A DNA stretch of 64,000 nucleotides from positions 372,001 to 436,000 of the forward strand of contig CAYFKJ010000002.1 in NCBI GenBank assembly GCA_964343605.1. The letters are read 5' to 3'. The position numbers were made by a program, and so were the translations under genes. Under the pieces are notes generated by a model. It had not been told where the DNA came from. It saw only the letters and a program-made list of their open reading frames with translations, and did not search any database. Source of the stretch: CAYFKJ01 sp964343605 (GTDB lineage: Bacteria; Pseudomonadota; Alphaproteobacteria; UBA2966). This document shows, piece after piece, positions 50,842 through 61,550 of the stretch (position 1 is its first letter; the number at the start of each line of letters is the position of its first letter).

Positions 50842-52214
50842 GCTTCCTGCGCTGCCGGCAACTCGAACCAGAACGTGCTGCCTTCCCCGACGGTGCTGTC
50901 GACGCCCAAGCGGCCGCCCATGGCCTCCACGATAGTGCGGGCGATCGATAACCCGATGCCGGAGCCTTTGACATTCGACGATCCTGCGTCGAGCCGGTTG
51001 AAGGGCTCGAAAAGCTCGTCGTGGCGCTCGGCGGGAACGCCCTCGCCGGTGTCGGCGACCTCGAAACGGACGGCATTATCGGCATTCATGACGGCGACCC
51101 GGACATTGCCGTTCTGGCGGTTATACTTGATGGCGTTGCTGAGGAGGTTGAGCAGCACCTGCTTGGCTCGCACCGGATCGGCGTAGGCGACGGGCGCCGG
51201 TTCGGGCACCACCGCTTCAACGCTGATGCCGCGGGCCTCGGCCTCCGATTCGATCAGGCCCGTGCTGCTTTTCACCATCAGCGCGGTGTCTATGGGATCG
51301 CTGGTGAGTTCGATGCGGCCGGTTTCCATACGCGCAAGGTCAAGCACCTGATCGGCGATGTCGGTCATGTGCCGGCCGGCCGTGATGATGTGTTCGACGC
51401 TTTCCCGCTGCCTATCGTTCGTGGTTTCGTCCTGGTCGCGCTGCAGAAGCTCACCGAAGCCGATGACGGCGTTCAATGGCGTGCGCAGTTCGTGGTTGAG
51501 GCCGGCAAGGTATTCCGATTTGGAGCGGTCGGCCCGTTCCGCCGCCTGACGGGCGGTTTCCGCTGCCGCGGCGTAGGCTTCCGCCCGCCGCCCGAGGACG
51601 TAGGTGATGCGCCGGCCCTTGGCGTTGTCACGGACGACCAGATAGCCGGTGAAATTGATGAGGATGGCGCAGACCAGAGCCGCCGTCGTTTCCTGAACGG
51701 AGAATTCGTGCAGCAGGAGCACCTGGCCGATCAGGATGATGGTCAGGGTCAGGGCGTAAATGGCAATGAAAGGAAGGCGCGTCGGCATGATCAGGTAAGC
51801 GAGCGAAACGGCCATCAGGTTGCGCGCGATCAGCGAGAACTTGCCGGGATCGGCGTAGGCGCCCAGGATCAGGGCCAGAACAATCAAGGCAACGCAGAGT
51901 ATCGCCACAGAATTGTCCAGTATCCGGTAGGAGGTGGTTCGGTAGCTGTAAACCAGCAGCGCGACGGCGAACACCAGGTAGATGCCACGAATAGCCGAGA
52001 TCTCGAAAAAACGGAGACTCAGGCCATGGGTCTGCCAGATGGTCAGAATGACCAGGAAGGTCGCGACGATCAGTACCCAGCAGACGGCCCGGACGCGCCA
52101 CAATGTGTCCTCAAGGCGCGCGGTGCGGAATTCGTGCTCCAGTTTCCGGTCTTTGAATTCGCCTGAAATCCGACCGATCTCGGGCATGGGGAGAGGGGGG
52201 GCTTTCTCACTCAT
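50838..52214 (-). CDS. Membrane histidine kinase
   Basis: A 458-residue kinase with an N-terminal soluble stretch, six hydrophobic segments (about 45-200, e.g. CWVLIVATFLVILTI, IYLVFAVALLVYSY) and no periplasmic domain of size. HisKA begins at about 230 with His241 (LAGLNHELRTPLNAVIG); HATPase features include NLLSNAIKYNRQNG, DTGEGVPAE and GSGIGLSIA. No receiver is fused and no regulator gene is adjacent. It resembles sensors that respond through their membrane segments. Its promoter region is shared with EttA. Confidence 0.92.
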   Translation of the reverse strand: MSEKAPPLPMPEIGRISGEFKDRKLEHEFRTARLEDTLWRVRAVCWVLIVATFLVILTIWQTHGLSLRFFEISAIRGIYLVFAVALLVYSYRTTSYRILDNSVAILCVALIVLALILGAYADPGKFSLIARNLMAVSLAYLIMPTRLPFIAIYALTLTIILIGQVLLLHEFSVQETTAALVCAILINFTGYLVVRDNAKGRRITYVLGRRAEAYAAAAETARQAAERADRSKSEYLAGLNHELRTPLNAVIGFGELLQRDQDETTNDRQRESVEHIITAGRHMTDIADQVLDLARMETGRIELTSDPIDTALMVKSSTGLIESEAEARGISVEAVVPEPAPVAYADPVRAKQVLLNLLSNAIKYNRQNGNVRVAVMNADNAVRFEVADTGEGVPAERHDELFEPFNRLDAGSSNVKGSGIGLSIARTIVEAMGGRLGVDSTVGEGSTFWFELPAAQEA

Positions 52215-52337
52215 AGCCCGGGGTTATAGCCGCAAAGGAGGGCGACCGGTACGATTTATTGCCCGCGTTGCGCCGCCCGCGTTGATGGTTTAGAAATCGG
52301 CGCAAATTAACGCCCGATCGAAGGAATTCCCAGCGCC

Positions 52338-54017
<1,680 letters not shown>

Positions 54018-54047
54018 GGTGGGCGAGTTTGGGGAGGAGACCGGCGT

Positions 54048-54070
54048 CTGCTTCTGACCCCTAGCGGTCA
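54048..54070. repeat. Dispersed repeat, partial copy (tail module)
   Basis: The stretch GTCTGCTTCTGACCCCTAGC matches the tail of the larger copies (compare ATTCTGCTTCTGACACC at 56171-56187 and TCTTCTGCTTTTGACCC at 58751-58767). It lies just after the EttA stop, between two convergent genes. Only this part of the element is visible here. Confidence 0.5.
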
Positions 54071-54125
54071 ATCGCGAGTTAGCATATCACTTGCAAATAC
54101 GTTTGATCCGAACACAAGACAGGAT

Positions 54126-55226
54126 TTATCCAATCAGCTTCTGGCAGAGGATCTTCGAGATATTCAACATCATTTGGGCCGCCACCTTGGGGTCTTCGTC
54201 GATTTGCTTGCGAACCGTGGTCTCGCTTAGAGACAATACCGAGGTTTCGTTACTGACAGCATAAACATCCGCCGATCTCGGGATATTGAGGAAAAACGCC
54301 ACTTCTCCCAGTAAATCACCCCTGACAAGCCGCGCCAGAACCCTTTCTTCGTCCCTGACTTCCAGTTCCCCCGACAGAACGACAAACATGTTCTGGGCGA
54401 CGTTGCCCTTTTTCAGCACGCGGTCTCCAACCTGGCAATCGATAACATTGCTTTTGTCCAGGAAGGGCTGAATAACATCCTTGTCGAGGTCATCAAAAAG
54501 GGAGGGTTTGCTGCGACCAATCATCCGGAAGGCTTCGTTCAGTCCCTCCCAATAATGTTCCCGACGCGCCAGTCGTTCACTGAGCACTGCGCTGCCCTCG
54601 ATCAGTTCATCAAGATTCTTAGGCACCCGATGATCACCGGCAAAATCTTTCAGGGCCGACGTTATGGGAGATTTTATTCTTCGCATATATTCGAGGTCTT
54701 CAGGCACCAGCACGAGGGGGATCAGGTAACCGGCTTCCGCGCTATTGATATTGCGCTCCGAATAGGTCCGAAAACCGAGCCCCTGATAAAGGTTGAGCAA
54801 ATGGGGTTCGCAATCTCCGAAGACCAATTGTATGCGGTTGTCGTTGCAGAAATTCATGTAGCGGACAAACATGCGCGACAAGAGGTCGGTACCGCGAAAT
54901 TCTTTCGAGACCATAAACCGCTCGCCCACAATCAACTGCCTCGGCGGCAGGCAATCCAGAAAGGGCGTCAACATGTATTGATCAATATGACGGTCGGTAA
55001 AGTCGTTATCGCCGCCCCAGGTCCAGCGCATGGAGCCAATAACAACTCCATCCAATTCGGCATAAAGAAAGCGGCTATGCGCGTCGACATCCTCGACCAT
55101 CACACGGTTTTCATGATCGGAAATGCCGCGATAACGATCCATTTCCTCCACATAGATTTCGTAACGATGTTGAAAAATGGCCTGCTTTTCAGCATCCGAT
55201 TCAGCAAATTTCAGATTTGCTGTCAT
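54126..55226 (-). CDS. GNAT/N-acyl-amino-acid-synthase-like protein with C-terminal cyclic-nucleotide-binding domain
   Basis: A 366-residue fusion. Residues 1-175 form a GNAT-like fold: HRYEIYVEEMDRYR, VIGSMRWTWGG, VGERFMVSKEFRGTDLLSRMF and YQGLGFRTY, close to the autoinducer synthase/FeeM type. Residues about 235-360 are a Crp-type cNMP-binding domain with GDRVLKKGNVAQNMFVVLSGELEV and the phosphate-binding GEVAFFLNIPRSADV (Arg present). Acetyltransferases regulated by cAMP exist in mycobacteria with the domains in the opposite order. Several class III cyclases are encoded in this window. A protein- or small-molecule acyltransferase controlled by cAMP is inferred. Confidence 0.85.
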   Translation of the reverse strand: MTANLKFAESDAEKQAIFQHRYEIYVEEMDRYRGISDHENRVMVEDVDAHSRFLYAELDGVVIGSMRWTWGGDNDFTDRHIDQYMLTPFLDCLPPRQLIVGERFMVSKEFRGTDLLSRMFVRYMNFCNDNRIQLVFGDCEPHLLNLYQGLGFRTYSERNINSAEAGYLIPLVLVPEDLEYMRRIKSPITSALKDFAGDHRVPKNLDELIEGSAVLSERLARREHYWEGLNEAFRMIGRSKPSLFDDLDKDVIQPFLDKSNVIDCQVGDRVLKKGNVAQNMFVVLSGELEVRDEERVLARLVRGDLLGEVAFFLNIPRSADVYAVSNETSVLSLSETTVRKQIDEDPKVAAQMMLNISKILCQKLIG

Positions 55227-55604
55227 ATGTCACCCCCACGAATTAACACCGTCCACTGAGCACATGTTCAATTTAGCGCGATCCTAACAGCCCCCAGATT
55301 ATCGACGAGCATTTATACCTTGGAAACTCCCCATGGCCTTCGCGAAACCCTCCACAATCTTTGAAGGCCAAGCCGATCCGGTCAACGACGCCTGTTTGGC
55401 TGCGGTATTGTCCTTTGTTGCGGATGTCTCTTGTTGGCTATTAGCGGCAAATTGACCACTTCACATTTGACGCTTCAAGTACGAGCCGCCGATGCGGTGA
55501 AGGGTGCGAGATTAGAGAGCATTCCGTCGTCAGCTACCGACCCTGAACAGCCGTCTGATTTCGGCGAGGACGGGGGAGAATTTTGATTTTTCCGCGGCGT
55601 TACG
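55227..55604. other. Spacer holding a dispersed repeat copy
   Basis: This 378-base gap has no supported gene. The repeat copy at 55422-55507 is the main recognisable content. A hairpin CGCGGCGT-N6-ACGCCGCG at 55593-55614 overlaps the cupin stop codon but is not followed by T residues in the cupin's reading direction. A 40-codon frame at 55333 ends inside the repeat and is not convincing. Confidence 0.5.
55422..55507. repeat. Dispersed repeat, copy A
   Basis: The copy contains GATGTCTCTTGTTGGCTATT followed by AGCGGCAAATTGACC, then the core CACATTTGACGCTTCAAGT and GCCGATGCGGTGAAGG. It aligns well with the copy at 56067 and has an imperfect palindromic core TTGA-N4-TCAA. It lies between the acyltransferase-cNMP gene and the cupin gene. 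Confidence 0.7.
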
Positions 55605-55970
55605 TCACGCCGCGATCATGTAGAATTTTCGAAGGGTCTCCGTCACGTGCCAGGTACATTTTGTCCCCTTCGGAATGAAGAAGACATCACCGGCTGTGAA
55701 AGTGTCCGAACTACCGTCCGCGTTCGTCAGCGTCACCGAACCGGAGATCACCGTCATCATTTCGTGGACCGGATAGCTTTCGATCTCCTCTCTGCAGGGC
55801 GCACACTCCCACACTCCCGAGAGAACGGATTCGTCCGCCGTCGCGAAGGAGGTATGGTTCAGTTCCGTGTGATCCTCGCTGGTAAAGGCCTCGGGCGGGA
55901 TCATATTGGAAGGCTGCATACCTGCCGCCGGATCTCCGTCGGAAAGCAACCTATGAACTCTGTCCCCCAT
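55605..55970 (-). CDS. Small cupin-domain protein
   Basis: A 121-residue single-cupin protein: ESYPVHEMMTVISGSVTLTN is the first cupin motif and GDVFFIPKGTKCTWHVTE the second. Only one histidine of the usual metal site is evident in motif 1 (VHEMM), and glutamate/histidine in motif 2, so metal binding is uncertain. It resembles the DUF861/EutQ-like cupins. GGAAGG lies 3-5 nt before ATG 55970. It is a lone gene between repeat copies. Confidence 0.85.
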   Translation of the reverse strand: MGDRVHRLLSDGDPAAGMQPSNMIPPEAFTSEDHTELNHTSFATADESVLSGVWECAPCREEIESYPVHEMMTVISGSVTLTNADGSSDTFTAGDVFFIPKGTKCTWHVTETLRKFYMIAA

Positions 55971-56066
55971 CGACCTTCCCTCCCGTGCAGTCGAGCTCAA
56001 TGGCGTAACCGGTCTCGATCCTAACGTTCCCAGAGGCCAGTAACCATGAGTTTTGCAGTCTGGCGC

Positions 56067-56195
56067 CGATGTCTCTTCCTGGCTATTAGCGGATGTTTGA
56101 CCGACCTCACTTTTGCCGCATCAAGTCGAAGCCCTGACGCGGTGAGGCGGTGAGCTTTGACGCTGCCAATAATTCTGCTTCTGACACCTTCCCAT
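56067..56195. repeat. Dispersed repeat, copy B (fullest copy)
   Basis: The longest copy seen: GATGTCTCTTCCTGGCTATT, AGCGGATGTTTGACCGACCTC, the core ACTTTTGCCGCATCAAGTCG, AAGCCCTGACGCGGTGAGG and a tail GCTGCCAATAATTCTGCTTC, TGACACC. The shared order of blocks with copies A, C, D and E shows a real family. It lies between the cupin and ASCH genes, whose transcripts both run leftward here. Confidence 0.75.
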
Positions 56196-56226
56196 CGATT
56201 TGGAACGGTGGATTGAACCAGACTAT

Positions 56227-56679
56227 TCAGAGCCGCTGCCTGATCTCGAACCGTTCGACATAGAGTAGCGTCTCCTCGTCGAAGGCGTGCCCGCCGGCTT
56301 CGGCTGAACGGCGAAAATGTTCTCCCATCTCACGCTGCCAACAGGCGAGTGTGCGTTCGCCCTCTCCGTAGGCATGGGCAAGCTCTTCATCAAATTCGCC
56401 GACGCGCAAGAGTTCCACGGCCGAGGTCTCCACGATCGCCCGCGCCGTTCCCCGGCCATCGAAGAGCACCGACAGCGCACCGGCGAACGGCCGATTGTCT
56501 TCCGTCCATTCCCAAGCTGCCGAAGAGGTGACGGTCTTTTGCCCTTCCAAAATGAGACGGGCGCCTTCATCCATGCTGGCTGGCGTGCCGCCAATGGTCA
56601 TCGGCTCAAAAAAGTCGGCCTTACGGTCCGGAAAATGGCGAAGCAGTATCGCCCTCGACTGAGCAGCCATGTCAGGCAC
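56227..56679 (-). CDS. ASCH-domain protein
   Basis: A 150-residue protein with a PUA-like ASCH domain: MTIGGTPASMDEGARLILEGQKTVT at 26-50, the RxIVETSAVEL strand and GEGERTLACWQREM helix. Some ASCH proteins are amidohydrolases or RNA-binding. A GTG at 56679 has AAGGGA 9 nt upstream and is preferred; an ATG three codons later (56670) is possible. It stands alone, with repeat copy B downstream. Confidence 0.88.
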   Translation of the reverse strand: MPDMAAQSRAILLRHFPDRKADFFEPMTIGGTPASMDEGARLILEGQKTVTSSAAWEWTEDNRPFAGALSVLFDGRGTARAIVETSAVELLRVGEFDEELAHAYGEGERTLACWQREMGEHFRRSAEAGGHAFDEETLLYVERFEIRQRL

Positions 56680-56794
56680 TGCGGATCATCCCTTGGAATT
56701 TTACGATTGGTCAGGGTCGCCTATCGACGTCAAGGATATCACGTGAATGGGGTGATACTCGTTACCGCCTCCCGGCTATAGGCCCGGCTTCGGC

Positions 56795-58543
56795 CTACTC
56801 GGCCACGCCGTACTTGATCAGAGTTTCGAAATATCCACCTATCTCTTTTGAAATTTTCGGACCGATAAATTCCTTCATGCTGCCGACATTGAGATCGGGA
56901 AATTTTTTCTTCAACCTCTCGGCGGCTTTTGCGGCGTCCTCGTCGCGACCCAGTTCCGCAAGGCACCAGACCATAGCCGAATAGGGCCAGCTCAATCCTG
57001 GTGAATAACTCACGCTTTCCGTCATCTCCGCGAGCGCCCCTTCGAAATCTCCGCTCAGGTATCGCAACATTCCGCGGCCATGAAGGAAAACAAACATCAT
57101 CGGATCCTTTGGACTGAGCTCAATGGCCCTATCGACCGCTTGCATCGCCTCATCAAGATCGCCAAGGCTAAGCGTCATGGACATCGACAATCCATAGTAG
57201 GCCTGGGCAAAATTCGGGTTCAGCTTGATCGCCCGCCTGAATTGCAGGATCGATTCATCGTGTTCACGGGCAGCAAGCAGTGCGAGGCCTAGCGCCGTTG
57301 CACAGGTGGCGTCGTTTCCGTCTAGCCTCAGGCCGGTTCGGGCGTCCGACACGCCTCGAACGACGACGGCGTCGCGTTCCGGCGGTAGCAGTGTCATGGA
57401 TTCGACATAGGCGATCCAGGCTAGGCGGGCGTAGGCCAGAGCAAATTCGGGATCGAGGTCAACCGCCTGTTGGCAGTAATCTTTGGCTTTGGCGATGTTG
57501 TCGGGCCCATAACGCCAGAAATGCCACAAACCGCGCTGGTACAGATCCCAAGCCGTCAGGTTTTCGGTCGGCTTATTCACTGCTCGCATGCGTTCGGCAT
57601 GGCCGATTTCAGGTTCGATCTTACCCACAATGGTTGATGTCAATTCATCCTGAAGATCGAAGACATCTGCCATTTCGCGGTCGTATTTTTCGGCCCAGAT
57701 GTGATTTCCCGTGGTCGCCTCGATAAGCTGCCCGGTTACGCGGACGCGGGAGCCGGCTTTGCGCACGCTTCCTTCAAGCACGTACTTGACACCCAGTTCC
57801 TCACCCACCTGTCGAACGTCCGGGGCTGTTCCTTTGTAGGAAAAAGTCGAGTTCCGGGCGATGACGAACAGCCAATGGAATTGCGAAAGTGCGGTGATGA
57901 CATCTTCAGTGATGCCATCGGCGAAATATTCCTGATCCTCGTCGCCCGACATATTGTCGAAGGGCAAGACGGCGATAGAGGGTTTGTCGACACTGGCTGC
58001 AGATGCGATGACCGCTCGTTCAGGTTTGCCGGACAGTTCCTCCAACTCGACGCGGTAAACCCTGACCGGCGATGAAACATGCTTGACCTCGTACTCGCCG
58101 AGGTCCCCAAATCTGTGATCAAGCCTATTGCGCACAGAATCGTGCACCATACCGGAAATACAAATTCCGCCTGGATCGGCCAGAGCTTCGATGCGGGCGG
58201 CAATGTTGACGCCTTCACCATGGATGTCCTCGCCGTCGTCGACGACGTCGCCTAAATTGACGCCCATGCGGAAGTCGAGAGAGCTTTCCGCCAGCTTGCC
58301 CTGCATGGCGATGGCGCAGTTAACGGCGTCCAGAACGGAAGTGAACTCAGCGAGGAAGCCGTCGCCCGTGAGTTTGACCAGGCGACCGCCGTGATTGGCA
58401 ACCGAAGGATCGACGATGTCGGCGCGCGCTGTGCGCCAGGCGGCGACGGTACCGTCGGTGTCCTCCTCCATCAGCCGCGTATAACCGGCCACATCAGCTG
58501 CCAGGACCGCGGATAAACGCCTTTGAACCCCATCCTCGATCAT
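56795..58543 (-). CDS. Class III adenylate/guanylate cyclase with TPR domain (paralogue 1)
   Basis: A 582-residue protein. The cyclase domain (1-175) has the metal aspartates in LAADVAGYTRLME and LTGDGFLAEF, the lysine of RLVKLTGDG and N-x3-R of NIAARIEAL, so it should be active. A middle domain (about 195-330, IAVLPFDNMSGDEDQEYF, EDVITALSQF) is shared with many such proteins and resembles TolB/FlgO-like sensor regions. About six TPR units follow (FALAYARLAWIAYVESM, FAQAYYGLSMSM). It is similar along its length to the gene at 62333. No membrane segment is seen. Confidence 0.92.
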   Translation of the reverse strand: MIEDGVQRRLSAVLAADVAGYTRLMEEDTDGTVAAWRTARADIVDPSVANHGGRLVKLTGDGFLAEFTSVLDAVNCAIAMQGKLAESSLDFRMGVNLGDVVDDGEDIHGEGVNIAARIEALADPGGICISGMVHDSVRNRLDHRFGDLGEYEVKHVSSPVRVYRVELEELSGKPERAVIASAASVDKPSIAVLPFDNMSGDEDQEYFADGITEDVITALSQFHWLFVIARNSTFSYKGTAPDVRQVGEELGVKYVLEGSVRKAGSRVRVTGQLIEATTGNHIWAEKYDREMADVFDLQDELTSTIVGKIEPEIGHAERMRAVNKPTENLTAWDLYQRGLWHFWRYGPDNIAKAKDYCQQAVDLDPEFALAYARLAWIAYVESMTLLPPERDAVVVRGVSDARTGLRLDGNDATCATALGLALLAAREHDESILQFRRAIKLNPNFAQAYYGLSMSMTLSLGDLDEAMQAVDRAIELSPKDPMMFVFLHGRGMLRYLSGDFEGALAEMTESVSYSPGLSWPYSAMVWCLAELGRDEDAAKAAERLKKKFPDLNVGSMKEFIGPKISKEIGGYFETLIKYGVAE

Positions 58544-58915
58544 GAATAGCGCCCCCTATGACGTGGGCGAAATACTACACAATCTTTAGTGGGCGCGCGA
58601 ATCAGCGCCGATGGAGTCTGTCTGCGAAGAACAAAGCTGCAGGCGGGACCGTCCCTTGTTGCCTACGAGCGGACAATTGGCAAACTTCGACTTTGACGCA
58701 TCAAGTTGAAGGCGTTGTCGCTATGATGCGGGGACATTGACGTCTGGAAATCTTCTGCTTTTGACCCTTTGGAAATGTCTTTGATTTCTCCTCTCGCCTC
58801 ATGTGCTCATCTTTGAACGGCGCCCTCGCGTTCGCGTAGCTGACAGCGCACCCGATTTCTTTGCCCGCCAAGATGAGTTAAACCAAACAAGGTTCTGGAG
58901 CGATATTGGCTACTC
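58544..58915. other. Spacer holding a dispersed repeat copy
   Basis: This 372-base gap lies between the divergent cyclase-TPR and Kef genes and must hold their promoters. Copy C of the repeat occupies 58651-58770. No gene is supported and the remaining bases show no strong promoter pair or dyad. Confidence 0.5.
58651..58770. repeat. Dispersed repeat, copy C
   Basis: Blocks seen: CCCTTGTTGCCTACGAGCGG, the core CGACTTTGACGCATCAAGTT, GAAGGCG, TGATGCGGGGACA and tail TCTTCTGCTTTTGACCC. The TTTGACGCATCAAGT core is shared with copies D and E with one or two changes. Confidence 0.65.
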
Positions 58916-60652
58916 ATGCACATTGAAGCGCTGAATCTACGCGAGGTGATCGTTTTTCTTGTGGCGGCTGGCGTCGTTGTGCCGTTGGTCCGCCGCATGA
59001 AGGTCAGTCCGGTTTTTGGCTTTCTGGTCGTGGGTCTTGTGATTGGACCACATGGCTTGGCGCGATTCGCCGACACGATGCCGTGGCTTAATTATTTCAT
59101 GATCACTGATCTGGATGGCGTTCGCCCCTTGGCTGAGCTCGGCGTCGTATTTCTCCTGTTCATGATTGGCCTTGAGCTCTCACTCGATCGATTGTGGGCG
59201 ATGCGGCGCAAAGTCATCGGATTGGGGGGGGCACAGGTTGTCGTGACCGCAGCGGTGATCGCCGTTATTGCTTCGTTCTTCGATAATACCCTGGCTGCGG
59301 CGGTCGTTCTTGGCTGCGCATTTGCGCTGTCCTCGACGGCAATTATCATGCAGTTGCTGTCCGAAAACCGCCGCCTGGGTACGGCAACGGGCCGCACCAG
59401 CTTCGCCATCCTGCTGTTCCAGGATCTGGCGGTTCTGCCGATCCTTTTTCTGGTTGGGGCGCTTGCGGCACAAGGTGATGCTCCGGTGGCGCTCGCCTTT
59501 GCCATCGCGATTGGAGAAGCGGTGATTGCGGTCGTCGTCATTCTGGTAATTGGCAAATTGGTTCTTCGACCCGCATTCCGCTTCGTCGGTAGTACCTCCA
59601 GCCGGGAAATGTTTCTTGCATTCGTTCTTCTGATTATCGTCGGCACGGCGCTAATCACCGAGCAGGTCGGCCTGTCGATGGCGCTTGGAGCCTTTCTCGC
59701 CGGGCTGCTGTTTGCGGAAACCGAATATCGGCACGAAATTGAGGTCGACATCGAACCCTTTAAGGGCTTGCTGCTTGGCCTGTTCTTCGTTTCGGTCGGT
59801 ATGAGCATCGACATCACTCAGGTCGCCGCTAAACCCCTCTGGCTGATTGCTTCAATCTTCGGTCTGTATCTGGTCAAGAGCCCCATCATTTATGCTTTGG
59901 CGCGGGGGTTCGGTGAGTCCCACCCGGTGGCTTTGGAAGCCAGCCTGCTGCTGGGCCAGGGCGGTGAGTTCGCCTTCGTCATAATCGGCATGGCCCTCGG
60001 ACTAGGGTTGATGCCCAACGATACCGCTCAATTCATGCTGATTGTTGCCAGCTTGACGATGATTGCGACACCGGGGGTGGCTCATTTCGCCCGCAAGTTG
60101 GCCCGAGCCGCCGAGGTACGCGAAGCGGATAGCGGTCAACACGATAGCGATATTCCGACGGACCTTTCAGGTCATATCATCATTGCCGGCTATGGCCGTG
60201 TCGGCCAGATGCTCGGCTCCGTGCTCGACGGCCTGGAGTTGCCGCATGTGGGACTGGACATCGAGACGGACCTGGTCGCTCAATTCCGCGCAGATGGCGC
60301 TAGCATCTACTTCGGCGATGCGAGCCACCCCGACATGTTGCGCAGGGTGGGCGTCGATCAGGCCGCGGCGTTGGTGATAACCATGGATAGCCCCCACGCC
60401 GCTGAACATGTGGTCGAAACCGCACGCCGCTACTGGCCGGAGCTGCTTATTTACGCTCGCGCCCGCGACCGCGCACATTCCTTGCAATTGATCGCTCGAG
60501 GCGCGAACCATGTTATCCCCGAGACCATCGAGGCAAGTCTGCAGCTTGGCGAAATGGTATTGATGGGTATTGGCGTCCCCGACCAAGCCGCTCGTCGCAT
60601 CATAGAGGCGCGCCGGCAGGCTGAGCAGGCCGCAGTGGATGAGAGCAAATGA
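58916..60652 (+). CDS. Kef-type K+/H+ (monovalent cation) antiporter with RCK domain
   Basis: A 578-residue membrane protein. About 12-13 membrane helices cover residues 5-400 (VVPLVRRMKVSPVFGFLVVGLVIG, FALSSTAIIMQLLSE, LLLGQGGEFAFVIIG), as in the CPA2 family. A soluble RCK_N domain follows at about 418-540 with the nucleotide motif IIAGYGRVGQMLG. Such proteins exchange K+ or Na+ for protons and are gated by NAD(H) or glutathione conjugates. A glutathione S-transferase gene lies downstream, which fits glutathione-linked gating (inference). Confidence 0.93.
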   Translation: MHIEALNLREVIVFLVAAGVVVPLVRRMKVSPVFGFLVVGLVIGPHGLARFADTMPWLNYFMITDLDGVRPLAELGVVFLLFMIGLELSLDRLWAMRRKVIGLGGAQVVVTAAVIAVIASFFDNTLAAAVVLGCAFALSSTAIIMQLLSENRRLGTATGRTSFAILLFQDLAVLPILFLVGALAAQGDAPVALAFAIAIGEAVIAVVVILVIGKLVLRPAFRFVGSTSSREMFLAFVLLIIVGTALITEQVGLSMALGAFLAGLLFAETEYRHEIEVDIEPFKGLLLGLFFVSVGMSIDITQVAAKPLWLIASIFGLYLVKSPIIYALARGFGESHPVALEASLLLGQGGEFAFVIIGMALGLGLMPNDTAQFMLIVASLTMIATPGVAHFARKLARAAEVREADSGQHDSDIPTDLSGHIIIAGYGRVGQMLGSVLDGLELPHVGLDIETDLVAQFRADGASIYFGDASHPDMLRRVGVDQAAALVITMDSPHAAEHVVETARRYWPELLIYARARDRAHSLQLIARGANHVIPETIEASLQLGEMVLMGIGVPDQAARRIIEARRQAEQAAVDESK

Positions 60653-60684
60653 GAGAAGACCGAATGATCCGGATTTTTCCGCTT

Positions 60685-60752
60685 CCGGCTATTTGCAAAC
60701 CCTCGGCTGATTCCACATTTGACGCGTCAAGTCCAAGCCATTGCGGAGATAG
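60685..60752. repeat. Dispersed repeat, copy D
   Basis: Blocks seen: GGCTATTTGCAAACCCTCGG, core CCACATTTGACGCGTCAAGTCC and AAGCCATTGCGGAG, where TTGACGCGTCAA (60719-60730) is a perfect 12-bp palindrome. It lies between the Kef and GST genes; any reading of the GST gene that begins at 60719 would start within the repeat. Confidence 0.65.
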
Positions 60753-60805
60753 GTGCTCTGCCGCTAGGTATTGACACCGTCATGGCCCAACGAGGGGAGG
60801 GGACG

Positions 60806-61444
60806 TTGAGGAAGCTCTACTTTTCGAATGGCTCGCCGTTTGCCAGAAAGGTTCGCATCGTCCTGTTTGAAAAAGGACTCGAATTCGAAGCGGACGTGAA
60901 CAATTTGGTGCGCCCGGTCGAGGAAATCGAACCGCTCAATCCTGCGCTTCAGGTGCCGGTTCTCATTGATGGCGGTCGGCCGCTTTTTGACTCCGACCTG
61001 ATCATCTCCTACCTGTTTGACGCTTATCCCGATTCCAATTCGACCGTAACGCCGCCCCTGTCCGCGACCGTCACCCGTACCGAGCGCCACTGGGACGATT
61101 TGCTGATTCTCACCACTATTGAAGCCCTGGCGGACGCAATCGTTAATTTGCGCCTGATGGCGGGTGTCGACGAAGATCAGTCCTGGTTTCTCGCCCGCCA
61201 GCGCCATCGCATCGGCGCTTGTCTGAATTGGCTGGGGGATCAGATCACCCCGGAAGGCTTTTGGCCGGAAACTTTCTCCGTCATGGATATCAACCTGTTG
61301 TGCCCGTTGCTGTTCGGCGAAAAGCGGAAAATTTTTGATTTTCGCACCGGCCAGTGGCCGAATATCGCTCAAAGCATCGATTCCTGGCGGGACAGACCTT
61401 CCATTACGGCCACTCCAGTGGCTGAACTGTCGCCAGACGTTTGA
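60806..61444 (+). CDS. Glutathione S-transferase
   Basis: A 212-residue GST with the thioredoxin-like N-domain (about 1-80: RKLYFSNGSPFARKVRIVL, PVLIDGGRPLFDSDLI with the glutathione-binding DS) and an all-alpha C-domain. Start at TTG 60806 is chosen because GAGGGGAGGGG lies 3 bases upstream and the protein then begins as GSTs do; ATG 60782 would add eight residues. It conjugates or reduces electrophiles with glutathione. It is 153 bases after the Kef gene, with repeat copy D between. Confidence 0.9.
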   Translation: MRKLYFSNGSPFARKVRIVLFEKGLEFEADVNNLVRPVEEIEPLNPALQVPVLIDGGRPLFDSDLIISYLFDAYPDSNSTVTPPLSATVTRTERHWDDLLILTTIEALADAIVNLRLMAGVDEDQSWFLARQRHRIGACLNWLGDQITPEGFWPETFSVMDINLLCPLLFGEKRKIFDFRTGQWPNIAQSIDSWRDRPSITATPVAELSPDV

Positions 61445-61550
61445 CCAAGACAGGTCGTGTTGTCTCCTGTCGGCGCCGTAAGGTCCGCTAATGACTCAAA
61501 GCTGACCTAACAAGAGCCGGTGGAGCCAGTTGTGGTCGCCGCATCGGCGA

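Noticed and set aside
55333..55455. 40-codon frame after the acyltransferase-cNMP gene
   Set aside because: It ends inside the dispersed repeat, has no ribosome-binding site and no family resemblance.
55593..55614. Strong hairpin overlapping the cupin stop, considered as intrinsic terminator
   Set aside because: In the direction of cupin transcription it is followed by an A-rich, not T-rich, stretch.
60719..60805. Upstream extension of the GST gene
   Set aside because: It would begin inside repeat copy D; the GST fold and a strong purine-rich ribosome-binding site point to TTG 60806.
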